Made by a program: the position numbers and the translations under genes
In this document: positions 43,155 to 51,702 of the stretch, piece after piece
How positions within the stretch are numbered: position 1 is the first letter of the stretch
Layout of the letters: every line of letters starts with the position of its first letter
Origin: Burkholderia sp. HI2500
Lineage (GTDB): Bacteria; Pseudomonadota; Gammaproteobacteria; Burkholderiales; Burkholderiaceae
Assembly: GCF_002223055.1 (NCBI RefSeq)
Contig: NZ_NKFL01000007.1
Location: 558,001-622,000 of the forward strand
Reading direction: 5' to 3'
Length of the DNA stretch: 64,000 bases
Notes under the pieces: generated by a model
Databases searched by the model: none
Told to the model about the DNA's origin: nothing
The model's input: only the letters and a program-made list of their open reading frames with translations

Positions 43155-44005
43155 ACGCGCCCTTTGCCAGCGACGGCATGGCCGCCCGGCTGCTCGTCGG
43201 CACCGTGATGCACGTACGGCTGCGGCCGGTGCGCCATGCGTTCGCGTACCCGCTATTCCAGGTCTGCTGCGACGTCGAGCGGCTGGACGAGATCGACACC
43301 GGCTGGTTCGGCATCGATCGCCGGGCCCCGCTCGCGCTCGCCTCCCGCGACTACGGCCCGCGCGACGGCCGCGCGCTCGGCCCGTGGATGCGCGATGTCC
43401 TCGCGCACGCCGGCATTCCCGCCGACGGCCCGATCTGGCTGCAGACGATCCCGCGCGTCTTCGGCTACGCATTCAATCCGGTGAGCTTCTGGTACTGCTA
43501 CGACCGCGCGGGCCGGCTGCGTGCGCTGTACGCCGACGTGCGCAACACGTTCGGTGCGCACCACGGCTACCTGCTGAGTGCGGTGCGTCACGCGCCGATC
43601 GACGCCGACACCGTGCTGGTCTGCCGCAAGACGTTTCATGTCTCGCCGTTTTGCGACATCGTCGGCGATTACGCGTTTCGCGTGCGTCAGTGCGGCGACC
43701 ATCTGAGCGTGGCGATCGACTATCGCGACGACGACGGTCTGCTGCTGCGCACGGCAATCGGCATGCGGTCCGCGCCGCTGACGGCGGCACGCGCATGGCG
43801 CGCGCTGGCCCGGCAGCCGCTGAACGCGGTCAACGTCGTCATGCGCATTCATTGGCAAGCGCTGCGGCTGTGGCTCGCGCGCGTGCCGTTCCACGGCAGG
43901 ACGCCCCCCGGCCGTTCTGCCGCTGCCGGTTCGCCATTGTCCCGTTCGCCGGGCGCGTCGCCACGCGGCCGCTCGGCGATGTCCGATCACGAGGCTCGAC
44001 CATGA
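43151..44005 (+). CDS. DUF1365 protein
   Basis: 284 residues. DUF1365 landmarks are LLVGTVMHVRLRPVRHAFAY at the N-terminus, IPRVFGYAFNPVSFWYCYDR near residue 99, LRALYADVRNTFGAHHGYLL and KTFHVSPFCDIVGDYAFRV. No signal peptide. The family has no established activity but is nearly always next to the FAD protein and a cyclopropane-synthase-like enzyme, as here, which implies a shared lipid pathway. The last 40 residues are low complexity. It overlaps both neighbours by 4 bp. Confidence 0.88.
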   Translation: MNAPFASDGMAARLLVGTVMHVRLRPVRHAFAYPLFQVCCDVERLDEIDTGWFGIDRRAPLALASRDYGPRDGRALGPWMRDVLAHAGIPADGPIWLQTIPRVFGYAFNPVSFWYCYDRAGRLRALYADVRNTFGAHHGYLLSAVRHAPIDADTVLVCRKTFHVSPFCDIVGDYAFRVRQCGDHLSVAIDYRDDDGLLLRTAIGMRSAPLTAARAWRALARQPLNAVNVVMRIHWQALRLWLARVPFHGRTPPGRSAAAGSPLSRSPGASPRGRSAMSDHEARP

Positions 44006-45219
44006 CCTTGCTTCGCCTGCTGTCTCCCGCCACGCAACCGGCGATGCCGCTGTCGGCCCGGTTGTTCATCGCGCTGCTCCGGCAAATCCACGACGGTCAC
44101 CTGACGCTCGTGACGCCCGAAGGCGCGCAGCATGTGTTCGGCGATCCCCACCGCCAGCCGGCCGCGACGCTGCAGGTGCGCGACTGGCGGGCGTGCCGTG
44201 CGATCCTGCGCGCGGGCGACATCGGATTCGCGGAAGCGTATCGCGCCGGCTGGATCGACACGCCCGAGCTCGTCGCGCTGCTGCGTCTCGCGATCCGCAA
44301 CCAGCCGGTGATCGCGAAGACGGTGACCGGCGGCCGCCTGGCACGCCTCTGGTACGCGCTGCGTCACCGGCTGAGGATGAATACGCGGGCCGGCAGCCGC
44401 CGCAACATCCACGCGCACTACGATCTCGGCAACGACTTTTACGGTTTGTGGCTCGACGACACGTGGACGTATTCGAGCGCATGCTTCGACGGCGACGCGC
44501 AGCGTTCGCTCGCCGACGCGCAAACGGCGAAGTATCAGCGCATCGTCGATTCGCTCGGCCTGCGCGCCGGCATGCGCGTGCTCGAGATCGGCTGCGGCTG
44601 GGGCGGGTTCGCCGCGCATGCCGCACGGCAAGGCATCCGTGTGCATGGCGTCACCGTCTCGCAGGCGCAATACGCGCTGGCCCGCGAGCGCATGGCGCGC
44701 GACGGGTTGTCCGATCGCGTCACGCTTGAATTGCGCGACTATCGCGACGTCGACGGTCAATACGACGCGATCGTGTCGATCGAGATGTTCGAGGCCGTGG
44801 GCGAAACGTTCTGGCCGGTGTACTTCGACACGCTCAGGCAGCGCCTGAAGCCCGGTGCTCGCGCGCTGATTCAGTCGATCACGATCATCGAGTCGCTATT
44901 CGACGCGTATCGCACGTCGAGCGACTTCATTCGCGAGTTCATCTTTCCCGGCGGAATGCTGCCGAGCCCGGCGCGTTTCGTCGATGCCGCGCGGCGGGCC
45001 GGCCTGGCCGCCGAACCGGTGTTCGCGTTCGGTGACGACTACGCGCGCACGCTGCGCACCTGGCGCGCCGCGTTCGAGGCGCGCATCGACTCGGTGCGCG
45101 CGCAACGGTTCGACGAGACGTTCATCCGCACCTGGCGCCTCTATCTCGCCTATTGCGAAGCGGGATTTGCCGAGCGGCGGACCGACGTGATGCATTTCAT
45201 CGTGTCGCCGGGCGGCTGA
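44002..45219 (+). CDS. Cyclopropane-fatty-acyl-phospholipid synthase family protein
   Basis: 405 residues. The N-terminal lipid-binding part has GDIGFAEAYRAGWIDTPELV, and HYDLGNDFYGLWLDDTWTYS at about 144. The AdoMet site is MRVLEIGCGWGGFAAHAARQ near residue 192. EMFEAVGETFWPVYF and FIREFIFPGGMLPSP follow, the bicarbonate-binding glutamate being the one in VSIEMFEAVG. The bicarbonate-binding pattern of true CFA synthases is present, so methylene transfer to unsaturated acyl chains is the likely reaction. It is the last but one gene of the coupled run that begins at 39210. Confidence 0.87.
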   Translation: MTLLRLLSPATQPAMPLSARLFIALLRQIHDGHLTLVTPEGAQHVFGDPHRQPAATLQVRDWRACRAILRAGDIGFAEAYRAGWIDTPELVALLRLAIRNQPVIAKTVTGGRLARLWYALRHRLRMNTRAGSRRNIHAHYDLGNDFYGLWLDDTWTYSSACFDGDAQRSLADAQTAKYQRIVDSLGLRAGMRVLEIGCGWGGFAAHAARQGIRVHGVTVSQAQYALARERMARDGLSDRVTLELRDYRDVDGQYDAIVSIEMFEAVGETFWPVYFDTLRQRLKPGARALIQSITIIESLFDAYRTSSDFIREFIFPGGMLPSPARFVDAARRAGLAAEPVFAFGDDYARTLRTWRAAFEARIDSVRAQRFDETFIRTWRLYLAYCEAGFAERRTDVMHFIVSPGG

Positions 45220-45220
45220 C

Positions 45221-45754
45221 ATGAGGCGCCGGCTTGCGATGCTCGCCGCAGTCGCGGCCGCGGCGCTTGCCGCACCCTTGTTCGCCGGCGCGAACTGCGT
45301 CGACGACATCCCATCGGCGCGACTGATCGGATCCGGCCGGTTCTGCATACTGGGCATCTGTCTGTACGATGCCCAGCTGTGGGCGCCCCGGCCCCCGGGC
45401 GCGTTCGACACGCCGTTTGCGTTGTCGCTGGCCTACCGTCATGACGTGAAAGGCGAACGGCTCGTCTCGACGGGCATGGACGAGATCGAGCGCCTCGCAC
45501 CCGCGCCGTTGCCGGCTGCGACGCTCGATGCATGGCGCCGCGATATCGAACGGGCGTTCACCGACGTATCGCGCGGCGACGTGCTGTGCGGCGTGTATGT
45601 GCCCGAGCGCGGCGCACGCTTCTACACCAACGGCCGCCTCACGGCCGAAGTGACCGACCCGGCGTTCGCGCGTGCATTCTTCGCGATCTGGCTCGACCCG
45701 CGCACGCGGGCAAAATCGTTGCGCCGTCAGTTGCTGGGCGACGATCCGCGCTGA
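45221..45754 (+). CDS. Exported chalcone-isomerase-like protein
   Basis: 177 residues with a signal peptide (about 1-23, MLAAVAAAALAAPLFAGA). The rest follows the bacterial chalcone-isomerase-like fold: LIGSGRFCILGICLYDAQLW, YRHDVKGERLVSTGMDEIER and RGDVLCGVYVPERGARFYTN. Plant relatives without catalytic residues bind fatty acids, which suits the cluster. It starts two bases after the preceding stop. Confidence 0.82.
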   Translation: MRRRLAMLAAVAAAALAAPLFAGANCVDDIPSARLIGSGRFCILGICLYDAQLWAPRPPGAFDTPFALSLAYRHDVKGERLVSTGMDEIERLAPAPLPAATLDAWRRDIERAFTDVSRGDVLCGVYVPERGARFYTNGRLTAEVTDPAFARAFFAIWLDPRTRAKSLRRQLLGDDPR

Positions 45755-45852
45755 TTCGACAGTGAGCGATGGCGACTGATCCAGTGTATCGACGCGGCAA
45801 CGTTGCTCGGCCGGGCAGTGCGTCAGAGATCCGTCTCGACGCGTGATTCGCC

Positions 45853-46023
45853 ATGGCCAACAAGATGCACTTGCCCGAGAAGACCTGCGAGACCTGCGGC
45901 TTGCCTTTCAGCTGGAGAAAGAAATGGAAAGCCGCGTGGGACGAAGTCCGATATTGCTCGGAGCGTTGCCGTCGGAATCGGCGGCCGCCTTCCCGCATGA
46001 AGACGAACGCTGAACGTCGTTGA
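45853..46023 (+). CDS. DUF2256 small zinc-finger-like protein
   Basis: 56 residues: [20 protein letters not shown], then [20 protein letters not shown] and a basic tail. Four Cys in C-x2-C ... C-x3-C arrangement suggest a zinc site. DUF2256 genes are usually adjacent to cryptochrome/photolyase genes in light-stress clusters. No photolyase gene is present in this window, so it may have been lost or lie elsewhere. The gene is too short for most ORF callers. Confidence 0.8.
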   Translation: MANKMHLPEKTCETCGLPFSWRKKWKAAWDEVRYCSERCRRNRRPPSRMKTNAERR

Positions 46024-46552
46024 CTTCGCGTTGATGATCCGGTCGCGAGCAGCGCGCGGGCCCGGATAGCGCTTCGATCTGGCCGAGACGGAATGCTCGC
46101 CCCTGTTTCGGGCAACCGGGATCGATCGGCACCGGCGCGCGCAGGCGCGCTCGTGAGCGCGGCCCTCCACCTTCCCCTTCCCCACGGCCGTCTGGATTGC
46201 AGCATGCCCGGTTGCCTCCAGGCGGTTCACGCCGCCCTGTCTCAGTTGCACGACGCTGGCGGGAATGCGCGGTCATGTTCGTTGGCGTAAACGGCCGCAG
46301 GCCGGATCCTGCTGCATCGACTCGAAAATGTGCGACACGATTGATTCACGTATCGAAATCGCCCCCTTCCGGCGTACTTTCTGCCCCATCCCCACCGGTC
46401 GTTGTCGCCATAGCGTTGACCCTGAAAGTCGTTTCGCATGCATCAAAGACCCGCAATGCGCTTGCAGAAATAAGCATTCACGTGCTGAAAGCGCAATTTT
46501 CCGATGCTGAATCGACAACTGACGCATAAACGTCCAGCACAAATTATTTCAT
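46024..46552. other. Gene-poor region between DUF2256 and the litR paralogue
   Basis: About 530 bp. G+C drops markedly toward the right end, typical of a promoter-containing stretch. No frame with protein-like composition and a start was found. In related clusters a photolyase or regulator can occupy this position, but no recognisable relic was seen here. Confidence 0.4.
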
Positions 46553-46597
46553 GAATCACTTTTCCGCTTCACTTCCCGGAAAATTTGCATACAATCC
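46553..46597 (+). promoter_or_regulatory. Promoter-like region shared with litR (copy 1)
   Basis: Aligns without gaps to 49251-49295 (31 of 45 positions). Conserved blocks are GAATCACTTT at the left, GCTTC in the middle and TGC(A/G)TACAATCC at the right. GCTTCA and TACAAT, 18 bp apart, with a TGC extended -10, could form a sigma-70 promoter. GAATCACTTT could be a shared operator. It lies 35 bp before the GTG start at 46632. Confidence 0.6.
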
Positions 46598-46631
46598 AGC
46601 TGTGCCGCATGAATCGACCGAGGGAGGCCCC

Positions 46632-47417
46632 GTGCCAACACGCAATCACGACATCAAGCCGCGCCGGTTTCCGGCGTGTCCGGCTTCATTGATGGCGCGC
46701 GTGTCCGTTGCCCCGGCACGCAGCCCGTCACACCACGTCGGTGCGGCGCCCGACCGGTCGATCGCATCGCGCTTGCGGGTCGCCGCGCAGCAGCGCGGCC
46801 AACGCTGCCGGCGCCGCTCGCCGCAGCTGACCGACGGGTGTGCAAGCGCCTGCCTGAACGGCGCACTGCCCGAACGGCGATCGAACACCGTCGCGGCTCG
46901 CGCGTGTCCGACGCTGCTCGTCACGGGCGGCCTGACTGCCTCCGACGAAACGATCGAGCAATTCGGCCTGCACGTCAGCGAGCGCGTCGAGTCGGTGTCG
47001 CGGGCGCTCGTACAGCCAGGCCTGGCTGTCGACGCCCTGATCGCCGAGGTCTCGTCGTTGCATATGGATCTGGCCATTCAATTCGTGTCGCTGGCGCAGG
47101 CTCGCCGTGTCCGCGCGGCCGCGATCATCTATGCGTACGGCAGCGCGCAGGCCCTCTCGTTGATCCGCCTTGCAGGGTTCCACCTGTTTCACTCGGTCGG
47201 CGGACGTATCGACCAAACATACGTCCTGACCCAGTTGCAACAATCCGCCGCCGTCATGCTCGCAGCGAAGCCGACGGCGAACGACCCTATGTTGTGGTTC
47301 CGCCGGGACGTCGGCGGCTGCGCCCCGCCAACGCCAGTCGGTCCGTCGTGCGGGATCAGGACCGGATCTCCGGTGACGCTGCCGGGCCGCCATGCACGCC
47401 CGCGTGCGCGCAGGTGA
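46632..47417 (+). CDS. LitR paralogue lacking a recognisable DNA-binding domain
   Basis: 261 residues from a GTG with GGGAGG seven bases upstream. From about residue 97 the sequence parallels the C-terminal domain of the MerR-type regulator at 49331: LLVTGGLTASDETIEQFGLH, VDALIAEVSSLHMDLAIQFV, AAIIYAYGSAQALSLIRLAG, FHLFHSVGGRIDQTYVLTQL. In contrast the first 95 residues are basic and low-complexity with no MerR helix-turn-helix, although the promoters are alike. It may be a regulator whose N-terminal half was scrambled by frameshifts, or a sensor-only partner. The +2 frame there hints at a decayed MerR pattern but is not convincing. Confidence 0.6.
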   Translation: MPTRNHDIKPRRFPACPASLMARVSVAPARSPSHHVGAAPDRSIASRLRVAAQQRGQRCRRRSPQLTDGCASACLNGALPERRSNTVAARACPTLLVTGGLTASDETIEQFGLHVSERVESVSRALVQPGLAVDALIAEVSSLHMDLAIQFVSLAQARRVRAAAIIYAYGSAQALSLIRLAGFHLFHSVGGRIDQTYVLTQLQQSAAVMLAAKPTANDPMLWFRRDVGGCAPPTPVGPSCGIRTGSPVTLPGRHARPRARR

Positions 47418-47552
47418 GCGTCACCCGGTCGGCGCGTCGTCGAAATAGCGGCGGCGTTCGGCCGATTTTTACGCAAGGAACACAGGGAAATCACCGCATC
47501 GCCTCAGTCGCGATCCATCGCATGACCCCCTAACCTCGAGAAAAGAACCGAA

Positions 47553-48284
47553 ATGGGCAATCTGATCGACGCTCCCGAGCACACCCTGACTGCGATCGAC
47601 GAGGGCATTCCCCTGTCGCACCTCATCCGTCGTCGGCTCGAGAGCGCGGGCGCGCGCTTCCATGCAAACGACAACATCGCCGCGCACCTGCGCGACGGCG
47701 AGCTGGATGCTCTGCAGAACGAAGTGGCGCAGGGAATGGAAGCGGTGCTGCGCTCGCTCGTGATCGATGTCGACAACGACCACAACACCCGCGAAACCGC
47801 GCGGCGCGTCGCGAAGATGTTCATCCGCGAAGTGTTCGCGGGCCGCTACGACGCGGCGCCGTCCGTCACCGAATTTCCGAACGTCGAGCGGCTGGACGAG
47901 CTGCTGATCGTCGGGCCGCTGCGCGTGCGCAGTGCCTGCTCGCATCATCTTTGCCCGATCATGGGCCGCATCTGGATCGGCGTACTACCTAGCGCCGCGT
48001 CGAATCTGATCGGCCTGTCGAAGTACGGCAGGCTGGTGAACTGGGTCATGACGCGTCCGCAGATCCAGGAAGAAGCAGTCAAGCAGATTGCCGACCTCCT
48101 CGAATCGCGCATCTCGCCCGATGGGCTTGCCGTCGTCCTCGAGGCCGAGCACTTCTGCATGCATTGGCGCGGCACCAAGGACGACCAGGCAAAAATGACC
48201 AACAGCGTGATGCGCGGGAAATTTCTCGCGGACGCATCGCTTCGCCGAGAGTTTCTCGCCTTGTTGTCCGGAAAGAATGCGTAA
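47553..48284 (+). CDS. folE: GTP cyclohydrolase I
   Basis: 243 residues. Converts GTP to 7,8-dihydroneopterin triphosphate, the first step to folate and pterins. The zinc site is visible as CSHHLCP (near residue 131) and the Cys of EHFCMHWRG. GLSKYGRLVNW and RPQIQEEAVKQIADLL are standard FolE segments. A FolE inside light-stress clusters is thought to supply the pterin or folate cofactor for photolyase. It lies 135 bp after the LitR paralogue, in the same direction. Confidence 0.9.
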   Translation: MGNLIDAPEHTLTAIDEGIPLSHLIRRRLESAGARFHANDNIAAHLRDGELDALQNEVAQGMEAVLRSLVIDVDNDHNTRETARRVAKMFIREVFAGRYDAAPSVTEFPNVERLDELLIVGPLRVRSACSHHLCPIMGRIWIGVLPSAASNLIGLSKYGRLVNWVMTRPQIQEEAVKQIADLLESRISPDGLAVVLEAEHFCMHWRGTKDDQAKMTNSVMRGKFLADASLRREFLALLSGKNA

Positions 48285-48400
48285 AGCGCACGACTGGCAT
48301 TCGTGACGAATGTGCCGGCACCGTGCCCGGCCATGAGCCGCGCCCGCTCGTCACCGCGTGCGCGCAACAGCAGGACGCGCAAAGCCATACGGAGTTCCCG

Positions 48401-49105
48401 ATGAACGGTTCGCACGATTCACTCCGCCCGTCTTCCGGCCAGGGGCGATCGACGACGCTGCATTCAGGCAGGCAGCCACGCCGGGGCGCGTCCCGCGGGC
48501 GGTCGTGCCCCGGCGGCAGAACCGAATTCACCGCCGATGCGGTCGTTCAGCCCGACGAATCACCCGACCCGCATGCGGAACTCGACTCGTTGCTGTCGCG
48601 CGTCGCCGCCGGCGACGAGCACGCGTTCGCGCAGCTGTATCGACTGACGGCGGCGCGGCTGTACGGGGCGATCGTCCGGATGATCCGCGACCGCCACGAA
48701 GCGGAAGACCTGCTTCAGGACGTGTTCACGACGGCGTGGCGTCGCGCCGATTCATTCGACGCCGGACGCGGCACGGCGATGACCTGGCTGATGACGCTCG
48801 CACGCAATCGGACCATCGACCGGATCAGGCAGCGCCGCGAGCTTCCGCTCGACGACGAACTGGCGCTGTCGATCCCCGACGAAAAACCGACGCCCGATCT
48901 CGGTGCGCAGGCGAGCCAGGAGCGCCTGCGTCTGGAGCGCGGGCTCGCGCATCTGGGCAAGCGGCAGGCGTATGTGCTGCGCGAAGCGTTTCATGGCGGC
49001 GCGTCCTATGCGGAGCTGGCCGAACGCATGCAGGTGCCGCTCGGCACGATGAAGAGCTGGATTCGGCGCAGCCTGATGCGACTCAAGACGTATCTCGAGC
49101 CATGA
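48401..49105 (+). CDS. ECF RNA polymerase sigma factor without a local anti-sigma
   Basis: 234 residues. Its sigma domains parallel the factor at 37714: FAQLYRLTAARLYGAIVRMI, HEAEDLLQDVFTTAWRR, MTWLMTLARNRTIDRIRQ, and a C-terminal VPLGTMKSWIRRSLMRLK. An extra ~60-residue N-terminal extension is arginine- and glycine-rich (QPRRGASRGRSCPGG). Downstream is litR, not an anti-sigma gene, so its control must differ: the extension, the distant RskA-like protein, or transcription. GGAG precedes the ATG at 48401. Confidence 0.85.
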   Translation: MNGSHDSLRPSSGQGRSTTLHSGRQPRRGASRGRSCPGGRTEFTADAVVQPDESPDPHAELDSLLSRVAAGDEHAFAQLYRLTAARLYGAIVRMIRDRHEAEDLLQDVFTTAWRRADSFDAGRGTAMTWLMTLARNRTIDRIRQRRELPLDDELALSIPDEKPTPDLGAQASQERLRLERGLAHLGKRQAYVLREAFHGGASYAELAERMQVPLGTMKSWIRRSLMRLKTYLEP

Positions 49106-49250
49106 GCGCGTGAATCACTTCGCGGTTCGAGGACACTCGAAACACCTCCGCGCGTCCTGACCAACCTCGCGACACCGAGCGGTGCCGCTCCGAAGCATGC
49201 TGCCGGCTCGCGCTTCACGAACCACCTTTTCGGACGAAAACCCGCCGATT

Positions 49251-49295
49251 GAATCACTTTCCTGCTTCGTATTTCACGCAAACTGCGTACAATCC
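49251..49295 (+). promoter_or_regulatory. Promoter-like region shared with the litR paralogue (copy 2)
   Basis: Copy of the 46553-46597 element; GCTTCG and TACAAT lie 18 bp apart, with GAATCACTTT upstream. It is 35 bp before the litR start. Autoregulation by LitR of both genes through the conserved block is a reasonable inference. Confidence 0.6.
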
Positions 49296-49330
49296 CGAGA
49301 CAACAGCAGGTCGACTTCAGGAGAGCAACG

Positions 49331-50302
49331 ATGCCCCCTCGCAAGGATCGCGATACGCCGCACCGCTATCGCAGCGGCGAGGCCGCGCGCCTGGCGCGCA
49401 TGCCGGCAGCCACGCTGAGAATCTGGGAAAGGCGCTATGGCGTGATTGCTCCGCCCAAAACGCCGTCCGGACAACGGATGTACTCGGACGACGACGTCCA
49501 GCGAATTCGTTTGCTGAAAACGCTCGTCAATCAGGGCCACGCGATCGGGTCCATCGCCAGCCTGAGCCGCGAGGAACTCGAGGCGTTGTCGTTGACGAAT
49601 ACGCGTGACCCGTCGTTTCACGAGACAAGCGTGCGCCTCGCGGTCGTCGGCGCGCTTTCGATTCCGGAATCCGCGATAGCGCGCATGGGAATCCGGATCG
49701 CCGCGCGAATCGACTCGATCGACGACGCGAGCGCGCATGCGGGTACGCCAGTCGACGCCCTCATCGCGACGACCACGTCGCTCCATGAGGATGTCGTTTC
49801 GCAGCTCGCTGCCGTGGCGCAACAGCTCAACGCGCACGCCGTGGCCGTCGTGTACGCGTTCGGCACGGCAGAGGCGGTCGAGCTGGCGCGTCTGTCGGGG
49901 TTCGAGCTGTTCCGGTCGACGGAAGGCCAGACCAACCCGATAGCCATTATGTCGAGACTGGCGCAAGCCGTCGTCAAGTCGCGCCAATCGAATGACGCGG
50001 ATCGCGGGCTTTGGCTGCGCACGCGGCGACGCTTCGACGACGCGACGCTCGCGTCGCTCAGCGGCCTGTCCACCACCGTCAAATGCGAGTGTCCGCGTCA
50101 TCTCTCCGAATTGATCATGCAGCTCGGTGCGTTCGAGCGATACAGCGACGAATGCGTGTCGCGATCGCCGGCCGATGCGCTGCTGCATCGCCACCTTGGA
50201 GACGCGGCGAATCGGGCAGCCGAATTGCTCGAGACGGCGCTGGCCGTCATTCTTCGCGAAGAGGGATTAGGCGGAACCACGCCGGAACTGAAGGCGCTGT
50301 AG
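49331..50302 (+). CDS. litR: MerR-family regulator, LitR type
   Basis: 323 residues. The N-terminal MerR helix-turn-helix is HRYRSGEAARLARMPAATLR then IWERRYGVIAPPKTPSGQR and YSDDDVQRIRLLKTLVNQG. The C-terminal domain (residues ~95-230) has the fold of the cobalamin-binding domain of CarH/LitR (LHEDVVSQLAAVAQQLNAHA, VAVVYAFGTAEAVELARLSG), but the usual His for B12 in E/D-x-H-x2-G is not evident. Class II LitR of Burkholderia and Pseudomonas lacks B12 binding. It most likely represses the surrounding light-induced genes. The last ~120 residues, with CECPRHLSELIMQLGAFERY, are typical of LitR. Confidence 0.8.
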   Translation: MPPRKDRDTPHRYRSGEAARLARMPAATLRIWERRYGVIAPPKTPSGQRMYSDDDVQRIRLLKTLVNQGHAIGSIASLSREELEALSLTNTRDPSFHETSVRLAVVGALSIPESAIARMGIRIAARIDSIDDASAHAGTPVDALIATTTSLHEDVVSQLAAVAQQLNAHAVAVVYAFGTAEAVELARLSGFELFRSTEGQTNPIAIMSRLAQAVVKSRQSNDADRGLWLRTRRRFDDATLASLSGLSTTVKCECPRHLSELIMQLGAFERYSDECVSRSPADALLHRHLGDAANRAAELLETALAVILREEGLGGTTPELKAL

Positions 50303-50387
50303 CGCGGCAAGCGCCGCCGGCCGTTGCGGCCTGGCCGCGACGACAGGTGGCGATGCGCTTTCGCGTGCAATGCGGGGCTTGCCTCGA

Positions 50388-51347
50388 TCACTGAGCCGAA
50401 ACCGAAGCCCGAGCCGCTGCGGCAGGCGACGTCGGCTGTCTGCTCGTGGTGCCGGCATTCGACGCATTCGCGACGCGATCCACGAACGCGGAGAGATCGT
50501 CGAGCACGGACGCCACGCCTCGCAACGGCGCGCCCAGAACGCCGACGATCGACGCATGGCTCACGTTCCCGTAACGCATGACCACGACGGTATCGCCCCT
50601 GTCTTGCAGCGCGCGCGCGAAGCGGGTCGTGTTGCCGTGCTCGACCACCGTGTCGTTCTCCGCGACGGCCAGCCACATCGGCGGCTCCGTACCCTGGATG
50701 AATCGAATGGGCTGGCTCGCGGCGCGCGCTTCCTCCGGGAAGATCCTTTCAAGCGTGGTGTCCCGCAGCGGCAGGAAATCATAAGCCCCGGCCAGGCCAA
50801 TCACGCCAGCGATATCGCTCTTGCGCATCTCCTGTGCCGCCAGATAGCGGCCGTCGGTCGCAAGCAATGCGGCAATCTGCGCACCCGCGGAGTGCCCCAT
50901 CAGAAACAGGCGACGTGGATCGCCGCCGAACGCAACTGCATGCTCGCGCGCCCACGCCACCGCCTGCGCCGCATCGTCGACGAAACCGGGAAAGGTAGTC
51001 GCCGGATACGTCCTGTAGTCGGGTAAGACGGCAACAAAACCCCTCGACGCGAGCGCCTCTCCCACGAACAGATAGTCCTTGCGCTCGCCGGACTGCCAGC
51101 TTCCGCCGTAAAAGAACACGACCACCGGGGCGCCCGCACTCGCATCGGCCGGCCAGTGATGCAAGACGCGCGTGGGCAAGTAGACGTCGAGCACGTGGCG
51201 TTCGCCGGATCCGTACGGGATACCGGCGAAAAGGCTGAACGTGTAGCTCGGCGTCAGCGCATTCAGGAGCCGCACCGGGCTACACGCGGCGAGGAGACCG
51301 GCCGCGAGCAGCACCGACAGGACGGCAAGTCCGACTTTCATGTTCAT
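50388..51347 (-). CDS. Lipoprotein alpha/beta hydrolase (esterase/lipase-like)
   Basis: 319 residues with a lipoprotein signal (LAAGLLAACSP, Cys near residue 22). The alpha/beta-hydrolase features are the oxyanion stretch VVVFFYGGSWQSGERKDY, the nucleophile Ser in LFLMGHSAGAQIA, the acid in VAENDTVVEHG and the His in GNVSHASIV. It belongs to the BD-FAE/carboxylesterase group and sits in the LitR cluster. The start at 51347 is supported by AGGATATTC. The C-terminal 25 residues are Ala-rich low complexity. Confidence 0.85.
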   Translation of the reverse strand: MNMKVGLAVLSVLLAAGLLAACSPVRLLNALTPSYTFSLFAGIPYGSGERHVLDVYLPTRVLHHWPADASAGAPVVVFFYGGSWQSGERKDYLFVGEALASRGFVAVLPDYRTYPATTFPGFVDDAAQAVAWAREHAVAFGGDPRRLFLMGHSAGAQIAALLATDGRYLAAQEMRKSDIAGVIGLAGAYDFLPLRDTTLERIFPEEARAASQPIRFIQGTEPPMWLAVAENDTVVEHGNTTRFARALQDRGDTVVVMRYGNVSHASIVGVLGAPLRGVASVLDDLSAFVDRVANASNAGTTSRQPTSPAAAARASVSAQ

Positions 51348-51702
51348 GAATATCCTCACACCTGACGATTCCGGCCGCATCCGCCGCCTTGTATGTCGTT
51401 TACGGAGCTTGCGCGCAAGCGGATGCATGCATCGCACGGCAGCCGCCCCCCTTAACGACATCCCGATCTTCCCTGCGCAAGTGCATCCGTCCGCAATGGA
51501 GCGTCGTATGTGAAATGGATAGATGAATCAGCGCGGAATGCCGGCAATCGCTCCGTGCGACGCAATCGTACGGCGGTGGATCCGCTCGTCGACGATAGCG
51601 AGACCTGTCTGCCATGAACGTTCTACCTGCCGTTTTCCGCGAGATGCAACGTCGACGGTGCGGCATGGCGAGCATGCCGTTACTGATCCCGCGCGAACGA
51701 TC
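51348..51702. other. Divergent intergenic region, no gene recognised
   Basis: About 355 bp between the hydrolase and DUF2878 genes, which diverge. The promoters of both must lie here; no convincing -35/-10 pairs or palindromes were found. Confidence 0.4.

Noticed and set aside
46676..47533. The +2 frame over the LitR paralogue that vaguely resembles a MerR helix-turn-helix
   Set aside because: The similarity (RRCG...GRR...DRRVCKRL) needs gaps and could be due to Arg/Ala-rich composition.
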